Part shown: in pieces, positions 33,665 to 39,951 of the stretch
How the letters are laid out: every line of letters begins with the position of its first letter
Numbering within the stretch: position 1 is the stretch's first letter
Source: Sulfurovum sp.
Lineage (GTDB): Bacteria > Campylobacterota > Campylobacteria > Campylobacterales > Sulfurovaceae
NCBI GenBank assembly: GCA_026983515.1
Contig: JALWHT010000146.1
Coordinates: 1 to 39,951, forward strand
Reading direction: 5' to 3'
DNA: 39,951 nt
The notes under the pieces: generated by a model
The model's database searches: none
What the model saw: the letters and a program-made list of their open reading frames with translations, nothing else
What the model was told of the DNA's origin: nothing
Made by a program: the position numbers and the translations under genes

Positions 33665-34336
33665 TCAGCCTTTTGGCTGCATCAATGCTTTCACTTTCTT
33701 AAGATCTTCGAAAACATCTTTTTTGGCACTGGGGTTTCGCAGCAAAAAACTGGGATGATACGTCGGAATAAGCGTGTAGCCGTTTTGCTGTACGATACTG
33801 CCGCGCACCTTGCTGATAGCTGTCTCGTCACCTGTCAGGTAGTGATAGGCGGTTGCACCCAGTGTAACGATCAGTTTGGGCTTGACAATGGCTATCTGCT
33901 TCAGCAAAAAAGGCTGGCAGGTATGCGCTTCGGTAGGGGTGGGGGCGCGGTTATTGGGCGGTCGGCATTTGACAATATTGGCAATGTAGACTTCTTTTCT
34001 TGGAATAAGCAGCACATTTTCGATCATTTTTGTCAGCAGTTCGCCCGAACGCCCTACAAAAGGACGTCCCATGCTGTCTTCTGTCGCCCCAGGTCCCTCA
34101 CCGATGAACATGATCTCGGCATGGGGATTGCCTTCTCCAAAGACTACATTGGTACGGCTTTTACTCAGATCGCAGAGGTGACACTTGAGCGCCTGTGCCT
34201 TGAGTGCTTCAAGATCATCAGGCAGTGTGAGCGCACTCTCGTCTTCTTTAAAAATAGAAACATCGGTATAGCGGTAGCCCAGCTGTTTAAGCTGGTAGAG
34301 CTGTTTGAGAAGCAGGGCGTTTTTAAGGTTTTTCAT
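33665..34336 (-). CDS. Uracil-DNA glycosylase, family 4 type
   Basis: A 223-residue DNA-repair enzyme that removes uracil from DNA. Motif [10 protein letters not shown] and motif B HPSFLLRN match families 4/5. Cysteines in [16 protein letters not shown] and THTCQP are placed for the 4Fe-4S cluster. The ~45-residue N-terminal extension is not recognised. It begins 3 nt after the VWA-like gene's stop, so it is cotranscribed with two envelope genes with no obvious repair link. Confidence 0.9.
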   Translation of the reverse strand: MKNLKNALLLKQLYQLKQLGYRYTDVSIFKEDESALTLPDDLEALKAQALKCHLCDLSKSRTNVVFGEGNPHAEIMFIGEGPGATEDSMGRPFVGRSGELLTKMIENVLLIPRKEVYIANIVKCRPPNNRAPTPTEAHTCQPFLLKQIAIVKPKLIVTLGATAYHYLTGDETAISKVRGSIVQQNGYTLIPTYHPSFLLRNPSAKKDVFEDLKKVKALMQPKG

Positions 34337-34339
34337 AGG

Positions 34340-35152
34340 CTATTGAATATCTTCAAGCAGCATTGGCGTACCAATCGCTTTGAGGTTGGCATGGGTATTG
34401 AGGAAATAGTCTTTCCAAAATGCGGTGAGACGTTCAAGACTTTTGGCATCACGATAGGCATTTTTGCTACCTGTCATACCCACTGCCATCATGTAGACAC
34501 GGGCATTGTCAAAGTCGGCAAGAAAACCGCTGTTTGCGACTTTACGAAGCTCTTTTTTACGGTCTATCTTTTTGATGCCCCCTTTATGATAGAAGGAGGT
34601 AATGGCAGAATGTTCCAAACCGTCAGAGACAATGAGCACAATCTTCTCACTCGCTTTGGAAGGTTTGACAACACGTTTTGAGAGGTCATGCAGAGAACGG
34701 AAAATATCTGAATGCGGCAGTTTTTTGTTCGCACCTTTAAGCACGCGTACCAGTGCTTTGGTTGCTTTTTTCTTGGCATAGCGGTACTGCCCGTTCATAC
34801 AGGCTTTGTATTTTCGAAGTTTCTTTTTGGCAATATCGTATTCAGAACGTTTTGCCAGCAGCGGTTCGACAAAGCCCTCGTAGGCAACATCGGCATACTT
34901 GCCGTTGGCATTGGCAGAAAAAGAGGCAATCGTAACCGCATTGCCGTTTTTGATAAACTTCATCATATTCTTGTAAATGTAGATCATCATCTTTTTGTCC
35001 ATCGGCGTAGTCTGGTCGACAAAGATGAAGAGCTCTTTGGAGGGGATATTATCTTCAAGTGCGATGTCAAGTGCCTTATAGCAGCTTGGTACATCGTTGC
35101 GTGCAGCAAGCAGCGTGCCGAGTGTCAGCAGTATCAAAAAAATGCGTTTCAT
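34340..35152 (-). CDS. Exported VWA-like protein of unknown function
   Basis: A 270-residue protein with a signal peptide (MKRIFLILLTLGTLLAA). The mature part looks like a von Willebrand A fold: the first strand ELFIFVDQTTPMD replaces the MIDAS DxSxS with DQTTP, and IVLIVSDGLEHS provides the later Asp. Two or three cysteines could form disulfides. Its ATG abuts the stop of the membrane protein gene (TAAATG), so the two are translated together and likely act as a pair at the inner membrane. Ligand and role are unknown. Confidence 0.7.
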   Translation of the reverse strand: MKRIFLILLTLGTLLAARNDVPSCYKALDIALEDNIPSKELFIFVDQTTPMDKKMMIYIYKNMMKFIKNGNAVTIASFSANANGKYADVAYEGFVEPLLAKRSEYDIAKKKLRKYKACMNGQYRYAKKKATKALVRVLKGANKKLPHSDIFRSLHDLSKRVVKPSKASEKIVLIVSDGLEHSAITSFYHKGGIKKIDRKKELRKVANSGFLADFDNARVYMMAVGMTGSKNAYRDAKSLERLTAFWKDYFLNTHANLKAIGTPMLLEDIQ

Positions 35153-36508
35153 TTACTTATCCTCGAATTCAAGATATTTTTTAAAAGTTCTGTCTTTGTT
35201 GTTACGCAGCAGCAGTGTCGTTTCTGCATCGGTACCGGTATTGTCATTGATAATGTTCATTTTATGCTGCAGCTTCTGAAGCTGTCTTTGCGCCACTCTT
35301 GCAATATGCGTTTTGGCACGCTCGTAGTAGGAGAGGAAGGCTTTTTTGGTACTGAAACCGCGCAACAGATCATACGCTTCACGTGATTCCCGACCGGCAA
35401 AATCGTAGTGCATCCCGAAAAAGATACCCAGAATCTGAATGAAAACAAAGAGCAGTCCCAAAATCATAAAAGTTGCGTCTCCGCCACGCTGATTGGTTTC
35501 ATCTTCTATGTTTGCATCCGTTTGTTTCGAAGCAGCCGGTGAAGCTTTACTCTCTTCATCACCAAAGAGTGAAGAGAGATCCTCTTGTGTATCATCGCTG
35601 CCGCTGTCGCCAAAGAGTGCTCCTACATCGTCATCTCCTTTGGCATTAGTATCTCCAAACGGTGAGGCATCATCATTGAAAATATTCATGGCACTCTCAT
35701 GTGAAGAAGCAATCTCCTGGACGAGTACCTGATGGCGGATGTAGGTTGCCCCTACCGCTACAGCAAGGATGAACGCTAGCGTCAGAATGGTTTTGGTGTA
35801 AGTGGTCTTGACCTTGTCGTTAACATCGAGCCGGTTAAGCATACGAATGTAATTGGGAGAATCTTTGTCATCGAATGTATTGTCAATGGTAATAAGTTTT
35901 TCATCCGGCTTGAGATCACGCCAGTTGGTACCGCCCGCATTGTCGTTTTTATACCAGCGTCTGATCTTCTTGATGAGGGTATTTTTGTGCAGCTCCTGTC
36001 CGGTAAGATGCGTCAGCCATACCAGCAAAATGGCAAGCATTGCCGCAACCCCGATGGCGCCTTTTTCTTGTACCGATTCACTGGCACCGGGAATGGTAAA
36101 GCCCGCCAGTACATAGGCAAACCCGAACGCTTCCACAATCACCAGTACAAAGATCATGATCCAGATGAATGTCGGTGTAGGTTTTCGTCCCAGCTCTCCC
36201 GCAGCATGGAGATAGTCTTTGGCTTCATCATACGACTCATCATCAACATCGACTTTTTCGTAAAAGTTATAGTAGTCACGGCAGAGACGCTCTTCGGAGT
36301 AGAACCACTTGTGATGCTCGTCAAACCCTTCGATATCCCGTGCCAGAATAGACAGTTTTCCAATGAAAGGAAAATTGTACGTAAAATTGAGCCACCAAAA
36401 TTTCACCTCCTGCCAGTGTGTGATAATAAATGCCAGTACAATGACAGCAAAACCAAGCAGTAGTGTCTCTATCTGGTGTGCCAAAATAAATTGCCGTATC
36501 TCTTCCAT
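35153..36508 (-). CDS. Multi-pass membrane protein of unknown function
   Basis: A 451-residue inner-membrane protein with about five hydrophobic segments (~15-35, 115-137, 150-168, 238-257, 345-365). Between the last two is an acidic, low-complexity stretch (~270-330) with repeated LFGD motifs (VGALFGDSG, LSSLFGDEE). The C-terminal ~85 residues are basic and helical. AGGAG lies ~10 nt before the ATG. No family is recognised. It is the first gene of a three-gene set with the VWA-like protein and the uracil-DNA glycosylase. Confidence 0.7.
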   Translation of the reverse strand: MEEIRQFILAHQIETLLLGFAVIVLAFIITHWQEVKFWWLNFTYNFPFIGKLSILARDIEGFDEHHKWFYSEERLCRDYYNFYEKVDVDDESYDEAKDYLHAAGELGRKPTPTFIWIMIFVLVIVEAFGFAYVLAGFTIPGASESVQEKGAIGVAAMLAILLVWLTHLTGQELHKNTLIKKIRRWYKNDNAGGTNWRDLKPDEKLITIDNTFDDKDSPNYIRMLNRLDVNDKVKTTYTKTILTLAFILAVAVGATYIRHQVLVQEIASSHESAMNIFNDDASPFGDTNAKGDDDVGALFGDSGSDDTQEDLSSLFGDEESKASPAASKQTDANIEDETNQRGGDATFMILGLLFVFIQILGIFFGMHYDFAGRESREAYDLLRGFSTKKAFLSYYERAKTHIARVAQRQLQKLQHKMNIINDNTGTDAETTLLLRNNKDRTFKKYLEFEDK

Positions 36509-36600
36509 ACGCTTTTTTCTCCTTCAGCTAAATTAAAAGACATTATAGCTAAAAATAATTTTGCGGGGTTTTAAAAACAGATTGCTGTTAACCTTCATTG

Positions 36601-36619
36601 TGCAATTGCATGATAGAAT
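36601..36619 (+). promoter_or_regulatory. Promoter and candidate operator of the RHH gene
   Basis: A perfect 10-bp palindrome TGCAATTGCA (36601-36610) lies 3 bp before TAGAAT (36614-36619), a -10 element for the ATG at 36645. This is where an autoregulator would bind. Confidence 0.4.
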
Positions 36620-36644
36620 ACACCATTAAATACAAGGAGTTGTT

Positions 36645-36842
36645 ATGCCTGAAAATCCGCAGAACATTACCATATCACTTACTTCAAAGCAGGTTAAAAA
36701 ACTTCAGGAACTCACCAAGATCACGGGGGATGACACCACCAATGTCCTTAGAAATGCACTTGAACTTTACTATCGCCTCATGATGGAAGACGAAGAGCAG
36801 AGGAATCTTGCAAAGATCAATGCTCTGCTTGATGTCCAATAG
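36645..36842 (+). CDS. Ribbon-helix-helix (CopG-like) protein
   Basis: A 65-residue protein with the RHH layout: a strand with ITISLTSKQVKKLQEL, a turn ITGDDT, and helix TNVLRNALELYYRLM. These are dimeric DNA-binding proteins, often autoregulators or antitoxins. AAGGAG precedes the ATG. No toxin-like gene follows on the same strand; the gene runs 26 nt into the end of the convergent membrane protein gene. A palindrome overlaps its promoter. Confidence 0.8.
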   Translation: MPENPQNITISLTSKQVKKLQELTKITGDDTTNVLRNALELYYRLMMEDEEQRNLAKINALLDVQ

Positions 36843-37440
36843 ATCCGGCCAAATGTGCAATCTGCCTGTCATGCAGGCGACTCAAGAACAGTAGGGCACT
36901 AACTGCGCCCACCAGGCACCATGCCATGTCTGTCTGCGTATCCCAGACATACCCCTGTGTTCCAAGAAAAGCATCGGCCGCTTCACCCGATAATACTGCC
37001 ACAGTCCACTCAAGCAGTTCATAGAATGCCGAAAAGGCCAGTACAATACTCAATACTATGTAATTCAGCCATAGACGGCTTTTTTTAACCACCTCTTTAC
37101 GAATAAGAATTTCACGGGCAAGAATCGCCGGTTCAAAGCCCTGAAAGAAGTGACCGAGCTTGTCATAGTTATTGCGGCTCTGATGCAGCACTTCTTTGAT
37201 CCAGTCAAAAAGGGGTACCTCCGCATACGTGTAGTGTCCGCCGACCATCAAAACTATCATATGGATTAATATTAACGTATAAAGCAGGGGAGTAAGCGGA
37301 AAAGTACGGTACGTTGCTACGATCAATCCGAAACCTATCAGTGCTGGGAAAACTTCCAAAAACCAGGTAAAGTACTCTTTAGGCTGCCACGCAGACCAGA
37401 GAAGGGCGGCAAGAAAAATACCTACCCATACAAAGCGCAT
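36817..37440 (-). CDS. YjdF-like (DUF2238) membrane protein
   Basis: A 207-residue inner-membrane protein with 5-6 hydrophobic segments and the DUF2238 features YDKLGHFFQGFEPAILARE, AFYELLEWTVAVLSGEAADAFLG and WDTQTDMAWCLVGA. Its function is not established. It begins directly at the end of the methyltransferase gene, so it is the third gene of the TetR transcript. Control by the TetR operator array is likely. Confidence 0.85.
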   Translation of the reverse strand: MRFVWVGIFLAALLWSAWQPKEYFTWFLEVFPALIGFGLIVATYRTFPLTPLLYTLILIHMIVLMVGGHYTYAEVPLFDWIKEVLHQSRNNYDKLGHFFQGFEPAILAREILIRKEVVKKSRLWLNYIVLSIVLAFSAFYELLEWTVAVLSGEAADAFLGTQGYVWDTQTDMAWCLVGAVSALLFLSRLHDRQIAHLAGSIGHQAEH

Positions 37441-38057
37441 TATCCTGCCTTCTTGGCTGTCATGAGAAAGACCGTAAAGTTACGGTGCGGTTTTTCAATG
37501 CTTGAAGCTGTTTCAAAATGGATATCGGTAAAGCCGGAAGCTTCCGCAAATTTTTTCAGTGTTTCCCTGTCAAAACCATGATGAAATACACCGGTATTAT
37601 CACTGTGAAAACTGCCATCCTCGCTGTCAAGGTCGGCAATGGCAATAAAACCGTTGTCTTTGAGCAGTGTTGAAAGCCTATGAAAGAGGGCGGCGATATC
37701 TTCAACATGATGCATGGTCATGGAAGAGATAATACCGTCAAATATATGCCCCTCCACAGGATCTTTTGTAATATCTTTTAATATGGCTTCTGTTTCACAG
37801 GCAAATTCGTCACACTTGTTCTCAAACTCCAACAGCATGGAAGGGGAGTTGTCTACTGCAACGATCTTTTTGACAAACGGGGCAATAAAGTAGCTTAAAA
37901 GCCCTGTACCCGCGCCAAGATCCATCAGTTCCATCTCTTTATCAAGTTTAATATTTTTTACGATCAATTCCGCGATCGCTTTGGCGTTCTGCACACGCCT
38001 GGAGCTCATATCCCATTTTTTGGATTTATGTGCAAAAAGGTCAGTCTGTTTTTTCAT
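37440..38057 (-). CDS. Class I SAM-dependent methyltransferase
   Basis: A 205-residue cytosolic methyltransferase. Motif I MDLGAGTGLLSYF is at 44-56, the acidic end of strand 2 is VAVDNS, and motif IV region reads GIISSMTMHHVEDI, as in ubiquinone/arsenite-type small-molecule methylases. The substrate is not apparent. It lies 40 nt after tetR and its end overlaps the YjdF-like gene by 1 nt, so it is probably repressed by TetR. Confidence 0.9.
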   Translation of the reverse strand: MKKQTDLFAHKSKKWDMSSRRVQNAKAIAELIVKNIKLDKEMELMDLGAGTGLLSYFIAPFVKKIVAVDNSPSMLLEFENKCDEFACETEAILKDITKDPVEGHIFDGIISSMTMHHVEDIAALFHRLSTLLKDNGFIAIADLDSEDGSFHSDNTGVFHHGFDRETLKKFAEASGFTDIHFETASSIEKPHRNFTVFLMTAKKAG

Positions 38058-38097
38058 TGATATTTCCTAATATGTTTTAATATTTTTTACTATGTAC

Positions 38098-38751
38098 CTA
38101 AAAAAGGCTCTCTTTTTTCTCAATACGGATACTTTCCCAGAAGAATTCCACATGCTTTTCAAAGAGTGATACCACAGAAGAGGTCGATTTCCTGTCCTGT
38201 TTGAGCAGACTTACCTGCATCTGGTAAAAAAAGAGTGGTGCAAAGAACTCATTTGCAAGCATCAAAGGGTCTGAGGAACGTATGAGCTCTTCCTGCATCA
38301 TCATAAACAGGTAGGTTGAAAGCTTTTTAACGTTCTCCTGATAAAAATGCTCGTTATATATCTCTCTGACACGTTCGTTCCGGAACATCTCCTGCATCAA
38401 AAGCTTATAAAGCGCCTCATTTTGCCCATCAAAGCTTAAAAGTTTAAATTTGGTACCAATACCAGCCAAAAGTGCTTTTCCGCTCTTAGCGGCTTCCTGA
38501 GGATCTCTGTCATCGAACAGATGTACGATTGCAGAGGAGGTGAGATCACCTATGAGTGTCTCAAGTATCTCATCTTTGTTTTTAAAGTGGTTATAGAGCG
38601 CACTCTGCTTGACACCCATTGCACCGGCAATATCTCGTACGGTTGTTGCTTTGTAGCCCTTGGTAGAGAAGAGCTTGAGAGCTGTTTTCAGAATTTTCGC
38701 TTTTGTTCTACTTCCTTTAGATAGGGCGGAAGTGCCCTTGTCACCGTCCAT
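38098..38751 (-). CDS. TetR family transcriptional regulator
   Basis: A 217-residue regulator. The N-terminal HTH spans ~36-57 (TTVRDIAGAMGVKQSALYNHF), followed by NKDEILETLI. The remaining ~150 residues form the helical ligand-binding domain. AAAGGAG precedes the ATG. Directly upstream are a consensus promoter and four regularly spaced dyads, so it very likely represses its own operon, including the methyltransferase and YjdF-like genes. The inducing ligand is unknown. Confidence 0.93.
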   Translation of the reverse strand: MDGDKGTSALSKGSRTKAKILKTALKLFSTKGYKATTVRDIAGAMGVKQSALYNHFKNKDEILETLIGDLTSSAIVHLFDDRDPQEAAKSGKALLAGIGTKFKLLSFDGQNEALYKLLMQEMFRNERVREIYNEHFYQENVKKLSTYLFMMMQEELIRSSDPLMLANEFFAPLFFYQMQVSLLKQDRKSTSSVVSLFEKHVEFFWESIRIEKKESLF

Positions 38752-38769
38752 TGTAGCTCCTTTCGTGCA

Positions 38770-38798
38770 ATTATAGTGAACATTTGTTCATATGTCAA
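38770..38798 (-). promoter_or_regulatory. Consensus sigma-70 promoter of tetR
   Basis: On the minus strand TTGACA, exactly 17 bp, TATAAT. Operator 1 fills the spacer. Predicted leader ~12 nt. Confidence 0.85.
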
Positions 38799-38917
38799 GC
38801 GGCACGCACTATTGGAAGGTGAACAAATGTTCATTTTAAAAAATAGATGCTTTGCCTTAAATGAACATTTGTTCATTTAAATAGAACTCTATTCCCCAAT
38901 AAATGAACAAACGTTCT
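38777..38917. promoter_or_regulatory. Array of four TetR-type operators
   Basis: Dyads with the TGAACA-NN-TGTTCA form lie at 38777-38790, 38820-38833, 38862-38875 and, imperfect (TGAACAAACGTTCT), at 38904-38917. Start-to-start distances are 43, 42 and 42 bp, near four helical turns. The third extends to 11-bp arms (TTAAATGAACA). Confidence 0.85.
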
Positions 38918-39143
38918 CTAAATACTCGCAAGCTCCCTTATTTAGGGATCTTGGTGCATATTGATAGGGTTTACAACAGTGAGGGGACAAAGCACAAAAG
39001 TTTATATTTTGAAATATAAACTTTTAGATCTTTTTGGCTGTGAAAATACATATTTTATAATATAATAGGGGATAAATGATATATCGTTATGGCTGAGAAA
39101 TATGGCGTTTTAAGGATCTAAGGCATAGAGAGAATCTCTGATT
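38918..39143. other. AT-rich noncoding stretch beyond the operator array
   Basis: This completes a gap of ~390 bases between tetR and the small paralogs. Apart from the operators it holds a large AT palindrome (38996-39025) and several TATAAT-like stretches (39051-39066). No ORF with a ribosome site longer than 10 codons was found on either strand. Confidence 0.5.
38996..39025. repeat. 14-bp perfect inverted repeat
   Basis: AAAAGTTTATATTT-TG-AAATATAAACTTTT, downstream of the small paralog genes on the minus strand. It could be a terminator or a cruciform-prone site; no T run follows on the minus strand. Confidence 0.6.
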
Positions 39144-39389
39144 TTACTTCCATATGATTTCCCCGTACCATTCTTTATACCACTCTTTGAGCCATGCATA
39201 CCCTTTCTTGCCAAAAAAATCCTCAAGATCTTTTTCAGTGAGCGGGGTGTCTGTCTCGACAGCCTTTTGCAGCATCTCCCGGAAAGCCTGCTCCTCCTCT
39301 CCTTCGGCTGGGTAAAATATTGTGGCCGGGTTGCTCGGGAATTTTTTATCATACTCCTGTTCGAGATCTGTAATAAATCGAGGTACCAT
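39144..39389 (-). CDS. Small protein, downstream copy of a tandem paralog pair
   Basis: An 81-residue acidic/aromatic protein lacking signal or membrane segments. The start is taken at the ATG at 39389 (MVPRFITDLEQEYDKKFPSN), after AAAGGAAC, since the track's longer form reads through the upstream paralog in a wrong frame. It matches the neighbouring protein along its length: PRxITxLEQxYDKxFPxNPAT at the start and an EWYxxEIxWK-like end. It has a 7-residue insertion (EGEEEQA region) relative to its twin. No family is recognised. Confidence 0.75.
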   Translation of the reverse strand: MVPRFITDLEQEYDKKFPSNPATIFYPAEGEEEQAFREMLQKAVETDTPLTEKDLEDFFGKKGYAWLKEWYKEWYGEIIWK

Positions 39390-39420
39390 CACTGTTCCTT
39401 TATTTTTGCAATCAGCAATT

Positions 39421-39645
39421 TTACTTCCATGTAATCTCCATTTCGTACCATGACTCGAGGTGTGCTTTGATTTCATCATAGTTCTCTTTTCCAAGATATG
39501 CGACGACCTCCTCTTCGCTGATCGGCGTATTTGTCTCGATCGACCTCCTAAGCATCTCTTCGGCAGATACAAACAGGGTTGCCGGGTTGCCCGGGAAGAG
39601 CTTGTCGTAATCTTGTTCAAGTTTGGTAATGCGTCTTGGCATCAT
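39421..39645 (-). CDS. Small protein, upstream copy of a tandem paralog pair
   Basis: A 74-residue soluble protein, MMPRRITKLEQDYDKLFPGN at the start, ending SWYEMEITWK. The start may be either ATG of ATGATG (39645 or 39642). It lies 31 nt upstream of its paralog. Even the DNA at the 3' ends is alike (TTTTACTTCCAT in both), which points to tandem duplication. The function is unknown; a paired small-protein role such as immunity or adaptor is speculative. Confidence 0.75.
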   Translation of the reverse strand: MMPRRITKLEQDYDKLFPGNPATLFVSAEEMLRRSIETNTPISEEEVVAYLGKENYDEIKAHLESWYEMEITWK

Positions 39646-39655
39646 GACTGATCTT

Positions 39656-39850
39656 TTATTTTAGAAAAAGCGGAGCAAGAAGAAACATACCTTCAAGTAA
39701 TAGAAAGAGAGCAAGGCTCTGCGGAAGGTCAAGCACGAACATCACTGTTCCGACGATGATCGGGGTAAAAAAGAGATATGCCATAATAAAAGCGGCACCC
39801 ACAATATCAAGGATGAATGACTCGATGTTTTCTTTCATGTTTTCTTTCAT
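39656..39850 (-). CDS. Small two-segment membrane protein
   Basis: A 64-residue protein with two hydrophobic segments (FILDIVGAAFIMAYLFFTPIIVGTVMFVL and LALFLLLEGMFLLAPLFL). The start at 39850 follows AAGGAT, while the track's GTG start at 39880 overlaps the -10 element. It lies 10 nt upstream of the paralog pair and probably shares their transcript. No family is recognised. Confidence 0.7.
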   Translation of the reverse strand: MKENMKENIESFILDIVGAAFIMAYLFFTPIIVGTVMFVLDLPQSLALFLLLEGMFLLAPLFLK

Positions 39851-39870
39851 TCTGGTATCCTTTTTCTTAT

Positions 39871-39900
39871 AGTATAGCACAAAGGATACAGCATAGACAA
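39871..39900 (-). promoter_or_regulatory. Candidate promoter for the small-protein set
   Basis: On the minus strand TTGTCT, 18-bp spacer, TATACT, giving a short leader to the ATG at 39850. Confidence 0.45.
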
Positions 39901-39951
39901 ACTGATAACGCTTGTTGGTATTATTTTTATATGCAGTGTACAGTAATAAAA

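Noticed and set aside
33755-34681. 308-codon plus-strand ORF across the glycosylase and VWA-like genes
   Set aside because: It is a shadow spanning two well-supported minus-strand genes and shows no recognisable protein features.
34340-35152. VWA-like protein as the missing partner of the MoxR ATPase
   Set aside because: It has a signal peptide, so it lies outside the cytosol, and it is 21 kb away.
38777-38917. Regularly spaced repeats read as a CRISPR array
   Set aside because: The repeats are 14-bp dyads without longer conserved sequence, and no cas gene is near; a TetR operator array explains them.
39088-39120. Ten-codon ORF MAEKYGVLRI after TATAAT-like stretches
   Set aside because: Too short and without a ribosome site; no reason to call it coding.
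39110-39352. 80-codon minus-strand ORF at the paralog locus
   Set aside because: Its product is Arg/Ser-rich and out of frame with the conserved paralog sequence.
39931-39951. ATG near the right edge that could open a plus-strand gene
   Set aside because: No ribosome site and only seven codons are visible.

Overview
The window looks like a chromosomal segment of a Campylobacterota (epsilonproteobacterial) sulfur chemolithotroph, most likely Sulfurovum or a near relative. This is judged from protein style, not a search. The gene order folD-lepB-M50 protease-rpiB-apt matches what I recall from Helicobacter (HP0577-HP0572). The histidine kinase has the HQWKQPLN H-box typical of the group. The redox genes (SQR-like flavoprotein, DUF302, small c-type cytochromes), PPK2 and glutamine-dependent NadE also fit. 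No rRNA, tRNA, CRISPR array, transposase or prophage was seen.

Layout. (1) 1-4352, plus strand: the 3' end of a proton-pumping P-type ATPase, then a Tat-exported SQR-like flavoprotein, PPK2 and an MgtC/DUF4010 membrane protein, all within about 10 nt of each other or overlapping. (2) 4405-13296: a minus-strand M20 carboxypeptidase, divergent from two ATP-grasp ligases (one with a C-terminal helix-hairpin-helix) and a large M14 carboxypeptidase, then an LRV-repeat protein and a MoxR ATPase. (3) 13372-16639: a KefB-type antiporter, a free-standing CZB zinc domain and an SBF-type permease. (4) 16783-22197: housekeeping genes trpB, apt, trxA, rpiB, M50 protease, lepB and folD. (5) 22286-25799: an exported cytochrome c, a frameshifted small exported gene, a cold-shock protein, and a DUF302-cytochrome c-coiled-coil-lipoprotein cluster. 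(6) 25911-29301: nadE, cyclophilin, pyrF and a 44-residue membrane peptide. (7) 29454-33646: a tight four-gene operon of coiled-coil protein, inner-membrane protein with periplasmic OmpA-like domain, Rab/Ras-like small GTPase and cytosolic histidine kinase. (8) 33665-36508: family-4 uracil-DNA glycosylase, exported VWA-like protein and a multi-pass membrane protein. (9) 36645-39850: RHH protein, YjdF-like membrane protein, methyltransferase, a TetR regulator with a striking operator array, two tandem paralogous small proteins and a small membrane protein.

The best candidates for something undescribed are four. The first is the GTPase/OmpA/kinase operon, read as a GTP-switched, wall-anchored signalling module; its OmpA-like gene seems to start at CTG. 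The second is the paired ATP-grasp ligases beside two carboxypeptidases, a possible make-and-trim amide system. The third is the TetR control region, where a consensus promoter and four 14-bp dyads sit 42-43 bp apart, close to four helical turns. The fourth is the pair of small tandem paralogs at the right edge. Functions given for these are inference from architecture and context.
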